This document shows, piece after piece, positions 7,804-16,599 of a stretch of DNA of 64,000 nucleotides. A program made the translations under genes and the position numbers. Where the stretch lies: NCBI RefSeq assembly GCF_014645815.1, contig NZ_BMML01000015.1:124001-188000 (forward strand), given 5' to 3'. The stretch comes from Streptomyces fuscichromogenes. GTDB taxonomy: Bacteria > Actinomycetota > Actinomycetes > Streptomycetales > Streptomycetaceae. The notes beneath the pieces were generated by a model that had not been told where the DNA came from, did no database searches, and saw only the letters and a program-made list of their open reading frames with translations. Each line of letters begins with the position of its first letter. Position 1 is the stretch's first letter.

Positions 7804-8463
7804 TCAGCCCGCGTTCGTCGACGCCGACGCCGAGTCGGTCGGGGTGGCCGAGGCGCTCTCGGAGGCGTTGTTCTTCTTGCCGGCCTTGGCGCTCTCGCTC
7901 GCGGTGGAGCCCGCGAGCGGGGTGGTGGAGGTGGACGGCGAGGCCGACGGCACCGCGCTCGGGCCCCAGCCGGTGAAGTAGCTCTCGGCCGGTACGACGA
8001 ACGCGCGCAGGCTCACGTCACCGGTCTTGCTGAAGGTGAACGTGATCTTCTGGGCGTTGCCGTCCGTGATCGCCTCGCGGCTGCTGGCCAGCACCGCGGA
8101 CGCGTTGCCCGTGCCGCCCAGGATCAGTCGGCCGCCGCCCTGGATGGTCAGCGGCTGGGACTTGGTGGCGTGCAGCTCGGCGGTCTTGCCGGTGCCGGCG
8201 ACGACGATCGACTGGAGCGTCTCCGGCTCGGTGCCGGTGTTGAAGATGGTCGCGGTGACCACCGCCGGCCCGGTCGACGTGAGGTCGGGCTGGGTGATCA
8301 CGGTCGCGTTCTGGACCTTGATGGTGCCGACACTCGTCGCGGCGCTGTCCGGCTGGATCTCCAGCGTCTGGGAGTTGTTGCCGGCGCCGCAGGCGGAGAG
8401 CGCGGCGACGGAGAAGGCGAGGGCGGAGGCGGCGAGGGCGCCGCGTCGAAGGCTGCTGCTCAC
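7804..8463 (-). CDS. Lipoprotein, DUF461/PCuAC-like
   Basis: A 219-residue lipoprotein with signal peptide MSSSLRRGALAASALAFSVA and lipobox LSAC at Cys25. The mature domain (residues about 40-150) is an all-beta, immunoglobulin-like module of the kind found in the DUF461 and copper-chaperone PCu(A)C group, but the His/Met copper ligands of true PCu(A)C proteins are not evident. The C-terminal 70 residues are a Ser/Thr/Ala-rich low-complexity tail. The protein is anchored outside the cell. Its place between phoP and carD matches the S. coelicolor order. Confidence 0.75.
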   Translation of the reverse strand: MSSSLRRGALAASALAFSVAALSACGAGNNSQTLEIQPDSAATSVGTIKVQNATVITQPDLTSTGPAVVTATIFNTGTEPETLQSIVVAGTGKTAELHATKSQPLTIQGGGRLILGGTGNASAVLASSREAITDGNAQKITFTFSKTGDVSLRAFVVPAESYFTGWGPSAVPSASPSTSTTPLAGSTASESAKAGKKNNASESASATPTDSASASTNAG

Positions 8464-9104
8464 GGCGGCGGCAACTCCTTGAACGCACGGGCGACTCCGC
8501 TTATAAAGCCACCCTAAGTGTCTGTCAGCGGCCTTAGGTTACCGAGCCGTTCCCGCGCGGCCGCACCCGACCCTCCCCAAGCCGCTCGCTTCCCTCGGGG
8601 CTTCCCTCGTGCAGGGGGTACCCGCGGGCATCCACAAGTGCCCCTTCGGTCACTTTGGAGCGGAGCCCGTCCGGCATTCACATAACCCGCCCGCAACACC
8701 GTGCGCAAAATTTCCACGAAGGAATGCGCGACCTCCGGGAAAATTGATCACGTACTGCTTCACGTGCGCCTTCGCGTACCGTTCAGTCGGCCGACGTGAT
8801 CAATTCCGGAAACGTCCGGGATCCGGCTCCGGCTACCGAACGGAGTAGCGGAAGTCGTACGCTTGGAAGCGGACATATGGGGATGTTCCGCCAGGTGGGC
8901 GAGCCTCCGGATGTGTGTAACGTGCGCGTTTCACCTCGCCCGGAGAGCCGCTCCGACCTGCGAATACCTGCTTCCGGACGGCCTCCGCAGCACGTTCCTG
9001 TTGCTGTTGTCAAGCCCCGAGATATGCCCTGACCTGCGAAAACGCCATTCAGAACCGCCGGTTTCCGTGTTACCCTGGATAGCCACGGAAGGGGTACCTG
9101 TCAC
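8464..9104. other. 641-bp intergenic region upstream of carD
   Basis: No coding frame with plausible codon use is seen. The region carries the divergent promoters of the lipoprotein gene and carD, locally lower GC, and a perfect 12-bp inverted repeat listed separately. The ribosome site GGAAGGGG lies just before carD. Confidence 0.6.
8742..8805. repeat. Perfect 12-bp inverted repeat, 40-bp spacer
   Basis: AATTGATCACGT at 8742-8753 is exactly reversed as ACGTGATCAATT at 8794-8805. Each arm contains TGATCA. It lies about 300 bp upstream of carD and could be a pair of operator half-sites or the foot of a cruciform. Confidence 0.75.
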
Positions 9105-9587
9105 ATGACGTTCAAGGTTGGCGACACCGTGGTCTATCCCCATCACGGGGCCGCGCTGATCGAGGCCATCGAAACTCGCCAGATCAAAGGCGTGGACAAG
9201 ACCTACTTGGTGCTGAAGGTCGCCCAGGGTGACCTGACGGTACGTGTGCCAGCGGACAATGCGGAGTTCGTCGGCGTGCGTGATGTGGTCGGTCAGGACG
9301 GGCTGGACCGGGTCTTCGAGGTGCTGCGCGCGCCGTACGCCGAGGAGCCCACGAACTGGTCCCGTCGCTACAAGGCAAACCTGGAGAAGCTCGCCTCCGG
9401 CGACGTCATCAAGGTCGCGGAAGTCGTGCGTGACCTGTGGCGTCGTGAGCGCGAGCGTGGACTCTCCGCCGGTGAGAAGCGCATGCTCGCCAAGGCCCGC
9501 CAGATCCTGGTGAGCGAGCTCGCTCTCGCGGAGAACACGAACGAGGACAAGGCCGAGGCCCTGCTCGACGAGGTCCTCGCGTCCTGA
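9105..9587 (+). CDS. carD: CarD/CdnL RNA polymerase-binding regulator
   Basis: A 160-residue CarD-family factor. The N-terminal Tudor-like RNA-polymerase interaction domain (residues 1-60) starts MTFKVGDTVVYPHHGAALIE, and the helical C-terminal domain (65-160) carries the conserved Trp in NWSRRYKANLEKL that wedges at the upstream edge of the -10 element. It stabilises open complexes at many promoters, including rRNA promoters. Length and motif order match the actinobacterial family. It is followed by a hairpin and then by ispD in the same direction. Confidence 0.95.
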   Translation: MTFKVGDTVVYPHHGAALIEAIETRQIKGVDKTYLVLKVAQGDLTVRVPADNAEFVGVRDVVGQDGLDRVFEVLRAPYAEEPTNWSRRYKANLEKLASGDVIKVAEVVRDLWRRERERGLSAGEKRMLAKARQILVSELALAENTNEDKAEALLDEVLAS

Positions 9588-9632
9588 CGCGGACGCCGTC
9601 CGGCTCGGCACACTGAACTCCGCACATCTGAA

Positions 9633-9681
9633 ATGCCGCGGTGCCCGATGACACAGCAACTGTCGCCGGGCGCTGCGGCAT
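9633..9681 (+). terminator. Possible carD terminator
   Basis: ATGCCGC and GCCCG at 9633-9647 pair with CGGGC and GCGGCAT at 9668-9681, leaving a loop of about 20 bases. The bulged stem makes this a moderate candidate only. Confidence 0.5.
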
Positions 9682-9837
9682 GTGTGCGTGCACCCTCGGG
9701 GAACCCCCGATACTAGGCGTGCCGGGCCCGGGCTGCTGGCTCGACCAGTGTCACGGAAGGGTCCGGTCAAGGCGTCGCGCCCGGCACTTCCCAGGCCATA
9801 CCCACGCCGCCCCCGCACACAAACCTGACAGGAACCG

Positions 9838-10602
9838 ATGTCTGACGATTCGCGTCCTTCGCGCCCGGAACCGCGTACCGCACTGCGCACGGCGGCCGTG
9901 ATTCCCGCCGCCGGCCGGGGCGTACGGCTCGGTCCGGGCGCACCCAAGGCGCTGCGCACGCTGAACGGCACGCCCATGCTCATCCACGCCGTGCGCGCCC
10001 TCGCCGCCTCCCGCGCGGTCTCCCTGGTCGTCGTCGTGGCCCCGCCCGACGGCGCGCCCGAGGTCAAGTCCCTCCTCGACGCCCACGCGCTCCCTGACCG
10101 CACCGACTTCCTCGTCGTCCCCGGCGGCGAGTCCCGCCAGGAGTCGGTCCGGCTCGGCCTGGACGCGCTGCCCCCGGACTACGACATCGTCCTGGTCCAC
10201 GACGCCGCCCGCCCGCTCGTCCCCGTCGACACGGTCGACGCGGTGGTCCAGGCGGTCCGTGACGGCGCCCCGGCCGTGGTCCCCGCCCTCCCGCTCGCCG
10301 ACACGGTCAAGGAGGTCGAGCCGGCCGCCGCCCCCGGCGACCCGGAGCCGGTGCTCGCCACCCCCGAGCGCGCCCGCCTGCGCGCCGTACAGACGCCGCA
10401 GGGCTTCGACCGTACGGTGCTGGTCCGCGCCCACGAGACGGTCACGGGCGCCGTCACCGACGACGCCGGCATGGTCGAGCAGCTCGGCGAACGGGTCGTG
10501 GTCGTCCCCGGTCACGAGGAGGCCTTCAAGGTCACCCGTCCCCTCGACCTGGTCCTCGCCGAGGCGGTCCTGGCCCGCAGGAGGCTGAACGATGGCTTCT
10601 GA
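9838..10602 (+). CDS. ispD: 2-C-methyl-D-erythritol 4-phosphate cytidylyltransferase
   Basis: A 254-residue IspD. It carries the nucleotidyltransferase P-loop-like motif AAVIPAAGRGVRLGPGAPKAL (residues 19-39), PGGESRQESVRLGLDAL and VHDAARPLVPVDTVDAV, which are the CTP- and substrate-binding signatures of the family. It converts MEP and CTP to CDP-methylerythritol in the non-mevalonate isoprenoid pathway. Its last eleven bases overlap ispF, the next enzyme but one in the pathway, so translation is coupled. Confidence 0.95.
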   Translation: MSDDSRPSRPEPRTALRTAAVIPAAGRGVRLGPGAPKALRTLNGTPMLIHAVRALAASRAVSLVVVVAPPDGAPEVKSLLDAHALPDRTDFLVVPGGESRQESVRLGLDALPPDYDIVLVHDAARPLVPVDTVDAVVQAVRDGAPAVVPALPLADTVKEVEPAAAPGDPEPVLATPERARLRAVQTPQGFDRTVLVRAHETVTGAVTDDAGMVEQLGERVVVVPGHEEAFKVTRPLDLVLAEAVLARRRLNDGF

Positions 10603-11083
10603 GGTGGTACTGCCGCGGGTCGGCATCGGCACCGACATCCACGCCTTCGAGGAGGGCCGCGACCTGTGGTGCGCCGGCCTCAAGTGGGAGGGCGAGGGTC
10701 CGGGGCTGGCCGGCCACTCCGACGCGGACGTCGTCGCGCACGCCGCCTGCAACGCGCTGTTCTCGGCGGCGGGCCTGGGTGACCTGGGGCAGCACTTCGG
10801 CACGGGCCGGCCGCAGTGGTCGGGCGCGTCCGGCGTGACCCTGCTGACGGAGGCGGCGCGGATCGTCCGGGACGCGGGATTCGTGATCGGGAACATCGCC
10901 GTACAGGTGGTGGGTCCACGCCCGAAGATCGGAAAGCGGCGGGACGAGGCGGAGAAGATCCTTTCGGCCGCGGCCGGTGCTCCGGTTTCCGTTTCGGGGG
11001 CCACGACGGACGGCCTCGGATTTCCGGGCCGGGGTGAAGGCCTTATGGCGGTGGCGACGGCTCTGGTCGTCAAACAGGCGTGA
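10592..11083 (+). CDS. ispF: 2-C-methyl-D-erythritol 2,4-cyclodiphosphate synthase
   Basis: A 163-residue IspF. The zinc and substrate motifs are present: GIGTDIHAF with Asp and His ligands, the HSDADVVAHA loop, and the C-terminal SGATTDGLGFPGRGEG signature. It closes CDP-ME 2-phosphate to MEcPP, releasing CMP, as a trimer. It overlaps ispD by eleven bases and forms a two-gene isoprenoid unit. The usual phrase HSDGDVLLHA is slightly altered, but all ligand positions are kept. Confidence 0.95.
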   Translation: MASEVVLPRVGIGTDIHAFEEGRDLWCAGLKWEGEGPGLAGHSDADVVAHAACNALFSAAGLGDLGQHFGTGRPQWSGASGVTLLTEAARIVRDAGFVIGNIAVQVVGPRPKIGKRRDEAEKILSAAAGAPVSVSGATTDGLGFPGRGEGLMAVATALVVKQA

Positions 11084-11199
11084 AGGGTCCTGCCTGAGGG
11101 CGCAGGGAGGTACGCGACGAACCGCAGTGCACCCGCGCCCGTCCACAGTGCTGTGGATACCGGTGCCGCGCACCACCCCCGGCCCACTACCCTTGTCCC

Positions 11200-12612
11200 G
11201 TGACCATTCGCCTGTACGACACCAACGCCCGGCAGATCCGTGACTTCACCCCGCTCGTGCCGGGTTGTGTCTCGATCTACCTCTGTGGTGCCACCGTGCA
11301 GGCGGCGCCCCACATCGGGCACATCCGCTCCGGCCTGAACTTCGACATCATGCGCCGCTGGTTCGAATACCGCGGCTATGACGTGACGTTCATCCGCAAC
11401 GTCACGGACATCGACGACAAGATCATCGCCAAGTCCGCCGACCAGGGCCGCCCCTGGTGGTCGATCGGCTACGAGAACGAGCGCGCGTTCAACGACGGCT
11501 ACGCCGCGCTCGGCTGCCTCCCGCCGACGTACGAGCCCCGCGCGACCGGGCACGTACCGGAGATGATCGAGATGATGCGCGGGCTGATCGAGCGCGGGCA
11601 CGCCTACGAGGCCGACGGCAACGTCTACTTCGACGTGCGTTCCTACCCGGAGTACCTCCAGCTCTCCAACCAGGAGCTGGACAACCTCCGGCAGCCCGAG
11701 GGCGAGGGCGAGACCGGCAAGCGGGACCAGCGCGACTTCGCGCTGTGGAAGGCCGTCAAGCCGGGCGAGCCCAGCTGGGAGACGCCGTGGGGGCGCGGCC
11801 GGCCCGGCTGGCACCTGGAGTGCTCGGCGATGGCCCACAAGTACCTGGGCGAGGCCTTCGACATCCACGGCGGCGGCCTCGACCTGATCTTCCCGCACCA
11901 CGAGAACGAGATCGCCCAGGCCAAGGCGTTCGGCGACGACTTCGCCCAGTACTGGGTGCACAACGCCTGGGTCACCATGAGCGGCGAGAAGATGTCGAAG
12001 TCCCTCGGGAACTCGGTGCTCGTCTCGGAGATGGTCAGGCACTGGCGCCCGATCGTGCTGCGCTACTACCTGGGCACCCCGCACTACCGCTCGATGATCG
12101 AGTACAGCGAGGACGCGCTGCGCGAGGCCGAGCAGGCGTTCACGCGGATCGACGGGTTCGTGCAGCGCGTGGTGGAGCTGGCCGGGGGAGCCGTCGAGCC
12201 CTCGGCCGAGGTCCCGCCGGCGTTCGCCGAGGCGATGGACGACGACCTGGGCGTGCCGCAGGCGCTGGCCGTCGTGCACACCACCGTCCGCCAGGGCAAC
12301 TCCGCCCTCGCCGCCGACGACAAGGAAGCCGCCGTCGCCCGCCTCGCCGAGGTCCGGGCGATGCTCGGCGTCCTCGGCCTCGACCCGCTGGACCCGCACT
12401 GGTCCGGCGGTGCCGAGAAGGGCGAGACCGTGCTCAACAAAAACGTGCACGGGGTCGTCGACACCCTGGTCCGGCTCGTCCTCGACCAGCGCGAGTCCGC
12501 CCGCGCCCGCAAGGACTGGGCGACCGCCGACGCGATCCGCGACCGGCTGGGCCAGTCCGGCCTCGCGATCGAGGACAGCCCCTCGGGCCCGCGCTGGACC
12601 CTCAAGTCCTGA
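11200..12612 (+). CDS. cysS: Cysteinyl-tRNA synthetase
   Basis: A 470-residue class I synthetase. It has the HIGH-type motif APHIGHIRSGLNFD near residue 37, the zinc-binding WHLECSAMAH and HHENEIAQ segments around residues 205-235, and KMSKSLGN near residue 265. The C-terminal DALR-type tRNA-binding part ends with WTLKS. It charges tRNA-Cys. The start is a GTG at 11200 that places the Rossmann strand TIRLYDT at the N-terminus. A perfect 12-bp hairpin terminator follows. Confidence 0.95.
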   Translation: MTIRLYDTNARQIRDFTPLVPGCVSIYLCGATVQAAPHIGHIRSGLNFDIMRRWFEYRGYDVTFIRNVTDIDDKIIAKSADQGRPWWSIGYENERAFNDGYAALGCLPPTYEPRATGHVPEMIEMMRGLIERGHAYEADGNVYFDVRSYPEYLQLSNQELDNLRQPEGEGETGKRDQRDFALWKAVKPGEPSWETPWGRGRPGWHLECSAMAHKYLGEAFDIHGGGLDLIFPHHENEIAQAKAFGDDFAQYWVHNAWVTMSGEKMSKSLGNSVLVSEMVRHWRPIVLRYYLGTPHYRSMIEYSEDALREAEQAFTRIDGFVQRVVELAGGAVEPSAEVPPAFAEAMDDDLGVPQALAVVHTTVRQGNSALAADDKEAAVARLAEVRAMLGVLGLDPLDPHWSGGAEKGETVLNKNVHGVVDTLVRLVLDQRESARARKDWATADAIRDRLGQSGLAIEDSPSGPRWTLKS

Positions 12613-12635
12613 CCGCGGGTCTGTTGAAGATCGAC

Positions 12636-12663
12636 TGTGCCGCCCGGCCCCCCGGGCGGCACA
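12636..12663 (+). terminator. Terminator behind cysS
   Basis: Perfect 12-bp stem TGTGCCGCCCGG / CCGGGCGGCACA with a CCCC loop, 24 bases after the cysS stop. Confidence 0.85.
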
Positions 12664-12711
12664 CTGCATAAGACGTACGTACGAAACGAAGCTCACGGAG
12701 ACGGGTAACTC

Positions 12712-13653
12712 ATGGCAGCCAACAACCGCCGCATGTCCGGCAAGAAGGGCGCGCAGGTCGGCAGTGGCGGCCAGCGGCGCCGGGGCCTGGAGGGCAAGGG
12801 CCCGACCCCGCCCGCCGAGATGCGCAAGGGGCACAAGAAGAACCGCCTCGCCACCTCCAAGGCCAAGCAGGCCCAGCGCCGCCCGGTGGTGCGCGGCCGG
12901 GGCGGCAAGGGCACGTCCGAGATGGTCGTCGGCCGTAACCCGGTCGTCGAGGCGCTGCGCGAGGGCGTTCCCGCCTCCACCCTCTACGTCCAGCAGTTCA
13001 TCGACAACGACGAGCGGGTCCGCGAGGCCCTCCAGCTCGCGGCCGAGCGCGGCGGCATCAACCTCATGGAGGCCCCGCGCCCCGAGCTGGACCGCATGAC
13101 GAACGGCCTCAACCACCAGGGTCTGGTCCTCCAGGTCCCGCCGTACGAGTACGCCCACCCCGAGGACCTGGCGAACGCCGCGTACGACGAGGGCGAGGAC
13201 CCCTTCATCGTCGCCCTCGACGGCGTGACCGACCCGCGCAACCTCGGCGCGGTCGTCCGCTCGGTCTCCGCCTTCGGCGGCCACGGCGTGGTCGTCCCCG
13301 AGCGCCGCGCGGCCGGGATGACCGCCGGTGCCTGGAAGACGTCGGCCGGTACGGCCGCCCGTACCCCCGTCGCCCGTGCCACGAACCTGACCCGGGCCCT
13401 GGAGGCGTACAAGAAGGCCGGCATCGTGGTCGTCGGCCTCGCCGCGGACGGTGAGCACGAGATCGGCGACCTGGAGGCGCTGGGCGGCCCGGTCGTCATC
13501 GTGGTCGGCAGCGAGGGCAAGGGCCTGTCCCGCCTGGTCGGCGAAACCTGCGACTACCGGGTCCGGATCCCGATGCCGGGTGGTGCGGAGTCCTTGAACG
13601 CGGGTGTGGCGGCGGGGATCGTGCTGTACGAGGCGGCTCGGCGGCGGGGCTGA
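12712..13653 (+). CDS. rlmB: 23S rRNA (guanosine-2'-O-) methyltransferase RlmB
   Basis: A 313-residue SpoU/TrmH-family methyltransferase. The first 70 residues are a Lys/Arg-rich disordered RNA-binding extension common in actinobacteria. Residues 72-145 form the L30e-like substrate-binding domain starting VVGRNPVVEALREG. Residues 155-313 form the knotted SPOUT domain with motifs DGVTDPRNLGAVVRS, VVIVVGSEGKGLSRL and IPMPGGAESLNAGVAAGIVLYE. It 2'-O-methylates a guanosine in 23S rRNA. It lies directly behind the cysS terminator. Confidence 0.93.
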   Translation: MAANNRRMSGKKGAQVGSGGQRRRGLEGKGPTPPAEMRKGHKKNRLATSKAKQAQRRPVVRGRGGKGTSEMVVGRNPVVEALREGVPASTLYVQQFIDNDERVREALQLAAERGGINLMEAPRPELDRMTNGLNHQGLVLQVPPYEYAHPEDLANAAYDEGEDPFIVALDGVTDPRNLGAVVRSVSAFGGHGVVVPERRAAGMTAGAWKTSAGTAARTPVARATNLTRALEAYKKAGIVVVGLAADGEHEIGDLEALGGPVVIVVGSEGKGLSRLVGETCDYRVRIPMPGGAESLNAGVAAGIVLYEAARRRG

Positions 13654-13770
13654 ACAACCGTACGTAACCTCACCCGTACGGGGTAATTCTGGCGTCCAGG
13701 ACATCCTTGACGCGGTCCGGACACATCCGGCCGGTCAAAGCAGTGTCCTAACTCCACGTCACTCGGTTAG

Positions 13771-15408
13771 ATGAGTGTGGACACCAGAACACCCCGCACA
13801 CCCACGGGGGACCGCTCGTCGGGATTCCGCTCCGGATTCGCTTCCGGGCCAGACGACGCTCCCGCGCTGAGCATGGTGAAGGTGCCGAGCGATCCGGCGC
13901 AGGTCATCGTCAACCACGCGAGCTTCCGCGTGCAGTTGGGCGTATCGACACGGCGTACCCAGTCTCCCCGGGTCGCACGGCACATGAGCGCCACCGACGA
14001 CACCACGCGTATCCCGGCCGGCGGTGCGGCGGGCAGAGCGGGGGCGGCACCCGGCCGTCGCCGCCCGGTCGTCTGGAGCGGCCGGTCCGCACCCGACGAC
14101 ACCGGCGCCCACCGGCTGCTCCAGGCCGTCCGGGGCGGCAGCGTCCGGCATGTCGAGGAGCCCGCGGAACCGGCCGGCGCGACCCAGGTCATCCCGCGCG
14201 TCGACGACGGCTACGGCATGCTGGACCGGACCGTCGAGACCCCGATGGTCGGCCACCCGCGCTCTCCGGCCTCCGGCGAGCACCGGCTGCTCCCCGACCT
14301 GCCGGCGGTGGGCAGCGCCTACGACGAACCCGGTTACGCCGACGACGAGTTCGAGGACTTCGACGAACCGCGGCCGGTCCGGCGGCCCGGCGACGGCGAC
14401 CCGGCCCGGCATGCCTACTACCCCGGTCGCCGGATGAACCTCGGGGTGGTTCTCCTCCCGCTCCGGATCTTCCTCGGCTTCATCTCCATGTACGCCGGCA
14501 TGGGCAAGCTGTGCGACCCCGTCTACTTCGACGGCGGCAAGCGCGGCTCCATGGTCACCTGGCTCAACACGCTGCATCCGTGGGAGGTCGCCGAGCCGCT
14601 GCGCCAGTTCGCCCTCCAGCACCCGGTCGGCTCCGGCCTCGTCATCGCCTTCTTCCAGGTGATCGTCGGCGTCCTGACCGTCCTCGGCTGCTGGCAGCGG
14701 GTGGCCGCGGTCGTCGGTGCGCTGCTCTCCGCCGCGCTCATCGTCACCGTCAGCTGGAAGACCGTCCCCGCGTACGACGCCCCCGACATCATCTACCTCG
14801 CCGCCTGGTCCCCGCTGATCATCGCCGGCGCCCCCGTCTACTCCGTGGACGGCCGGCTCGCGGGCAGCGCCTGGCGACGCCTCGGCCCGCACTCCGACAT
14901 CTGGGACCTGCGCGCCTACGTACTGCGCCGCGGCGCCCTGATCACGGCCGTCACCATCGGCCTCACCCTTCTCGTCGGCTCGCTCCTGGGCGGTGCGGTC
15001 CGCGACTCCAGCCGAGTGGTCGTCCCCGGCCCCGGCGAGGCCCCCCGCAACAACCTCCCCGGCTCCCCGCTCCCGGGCGAGCCGACCAAGCCCCGCCGCA
15101 GCACCCCGTCGGCCTCCACGGTCCCCTCCGGCGGCGCCTCGGCGAGCCCCTCGCAGGCGGCGACCACCCCGGCGGCCGGCCACAGCACGAGCGGGGCCAC
15201 CGTCACGACCCCCAGCGAGACCCAGGGCACCACCGGGCAGGCCCCGCCCCAGCACACCGCTCCGGCGCCGACCACTGCGGGCCCGACCTCGGGCGGTACC
15301 GCGACGGGTGGTGCGTCCACGACGACCGGCGGCACCGGCACGGGAGCCTCCGGCGGCGGCACCTCTTCCTCGGGCCAGCCCGGACTGGTGGGCGGCCTCC
15401 TGGGCTGA
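13771..15408 (+). CDS. DoxX-family membrane protein
   Basis: A 545-residue protein with three parts. A disordered, acidic N-terminal cytoplasmic region (about 1-225) precedes a DoxX-type four-helix membrane domain (about 228-345, starting GVVLLPLRIFLGFISMYAGMGKLCD) and a fifth helix near 390 (ALITAVTIGLTLLVGSLLGG). A 130-residue Ser/Thr/Pro/Gly-rich extracellular tail follows. DoxX proteins take part in membrane redox or thiol systems, but the role here is unknown. An alternative start at 13984 (MSATDDTTRIP) would remove 71 residues. I kept the longer start, because the upstream residues are protein-like, with moderate certainty. Confidence 0.75.
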   Translation: MSVDTRTPRTPTGDRSSGFRSGFASGPDDAPALSMVKVPSDPAQVIVNHASFRVQLGVSTRRTQSPRVARHMSATDDTTRIPAGGAAGRAGAAPGRRRPVVWSGRSAPDDTGAHRLLQAVRGGSVRHVEEPAEPAGATQVIPRVDDGYGMLDRTVETPMVGHPRSPASGEHRLLPDLPAVGSAYDEPGYADDEFEDFDEPRPVRRPGDGDPARHAYYPGRRMNLGVVLLPLRIFLGFISMYAGMGKLCDPVYFDGGKRGSMVTWLNTLHPWEVAEPLRQFALQHPVGSGLVIAFFQVIVGVLTVLGCWQRVAAVVGALLSAALIVTVSWKTVPAYDAPDIIYLAAWSPLIIAGAPVYSVDGRLAGSAWRRLGPHSDIWDLRAYVLRRGALITAVTIGLTLLVGSLLGGAVRDSSRVVVPGPGEAPRNNLPGSPLPGEPTKPRRSTPSASTVPSGGASASPSQAATTPAAGHSTSGATVTTPSETQGTTGQAPPQHTAPAPTTAGPTSGGTATGGASTTTGGTGTGASGGGTSSSGQPGLVGGLLG

Positions 15409-15495
15409 CGGCCGCCGTACTTCGACCGCGCCACCGTCGTGGTTGTTCGCGCAGTTCCCCGCGCCCCTTACGGGGCACTACGCCCTGCCCCCGAA

Positions 15496-15675
15496 GGAAC
15501 GCGGGGAACGGACAGCAGACAACGGCGCCCAGCCCTCACAGGGGCGCGGGGAACGGACAGCGGACAACGGCGCCCAGCCCTCACAGGGGCGCGGGGAACG
15601 GACAGCAGATAACGGCGCCCAGCCCTCACAGGGGCGTGGGGAACTGCGCGACAAGCCGCGATGCGCGGGCAGTGG
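15496..15675. repeat. 45-bp tandem repeat built on a Streptomyces intergenic motif
   Basis: Units starting at 15496, 15541, 15586 and 15631 each contain GGGGCGCGGGGAACGGACAG or a variant, and the first three are almost identical. The fourth and a partial fifth near 15700 keep only GGGGCGYGGGGAACTGCGCG, a motif often seen between Streptomyces genes. No gene is seen in 15409-15771. Confidence 0.85.
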
Positions 15676-15771
15676 ACAACGGTGGTCGGCCCCCGTAGGG
15701 GCGCGGGGAACTGCGCGAACAGCCTCTGCCCGTTCGTAGTCGGCGAACCGGCCGGTAGTAGCCGCCTCGGT

Positions 15772-16503
15772 CTACCTGCCGAGCGCGGCCAGTTCCTTTG
15801 CGGCTTCCGTGAGGTCCTTCGCGGTGTCGATGGCCCGCCAGTACGCGCCCTGCGGAATCGGGAACCCGGCCAGCCGCCGGCTCCGGGCCAGGTGCGGGAA
15901 TGTGGTCCGCTCGTGGTCGCCGCGCTCCGGGAGCATGTCGGCGAACTCCGGGGAGAAGACGTAGACACCGGCGTTGATCTCGAACGTCGACGGCGGCGAC
16001 TCGATGAAGTCCGTGATGTGGCCGAAGCCGTCGGTCTGCACGGCGCCCCAGGGGATCCGCGGACGCGCCAGCGCCAGCGTCGCCACCGCGTCCCGCTCCG
16101 TGTGGAAGTCGGCCATGTCGCGCAGCGAGAACCGCGTCCAGATGTCGCCGTTCGTGGCGTACCAGGGCCGGTCGGTGTGGGGGAGACGCGCGGCCGCGTA
16201 CTTGAGGCCGCCGCCCCGGCCCAGCGGCTCGGTCTCCACCACCGTGGTGACGGACAGCGGCAGGTCGGCCGAGGCCAGCCACTTCTGCAGGACCTCGGCG
16301 AGATGACCGCAGGAGATCACCACGTCCGTGACGCCCTCCTCGGCGAGCCACGTCAGCTGGTGGCCGATGATCGGCGTGCCCGTACCCGGGATCTCGACCA
16401 TCGGCTTGGGCCGGTCGTCGGTGTACGGACGAAGCCGTGAGCCCTGGCCACCGGCCAGGACCACGGCTTGAGTGGGGCGCAACGCGGCGTTCGGATGGGT
16501 CAT
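15772..16503 (-). CDS. Sugar-phosphate nucleotidyltransferase
   Basis: A 243-residue NTP_transferase family enzyme. The N-terminal signature AVVLAGGQGSRLRPYTDDRPKPMVEI (nucleotide-binding loop with the catalytic Arg and Lys) is followed by ETEPLGRGGGLKYA and the substrate motifs NGDIW and EINAGVYVFS. It probably makes an NDP-sugar such as GDP-mannose or dTDP-glucose for surface glycans or glycosylation. The exact sugar cannot be read from the sequence. It lacks the left-handed beta-helix tail of GlmU-like enzymes. Confidence 0.85.
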   Translation of the reverse strand: MTHPNAALRPTQAVVLAGGQGSRLRPYTDDRPKPMVEIPGTGTPIIGHQLTWLAEEGVTDVVISCGHLAEVLQKWLASADLPLSVTTVVETEPLGRGGGLKYAAARLPHTDRPWYATNGDIWTRFSLRDMADFHTERDAVATLALARPRIPWGAVQTDGFGHITDFIESPPSTFEINAGVYVFSPEFADMLPERGDHERTTFPHLARSRRLAGFPIPQGAYWRAIDTAKDLTEAAKELAALGR

Positions 16504-16599
16504 GCCCGAACTGTACGACGCGCCCCGGAGCCGGCTTCCCGCCGGACGGGGCCCCTTAAGGAGCCGTTACCCACTTCCCAACCGGCGTTAGGACCCGCT

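Noticed and set aside
9751..13704. 1317-codon minus-strand frame over ispD-rlmB
   Set aside because: A high-GC antisense shadow of four well-supported genes.
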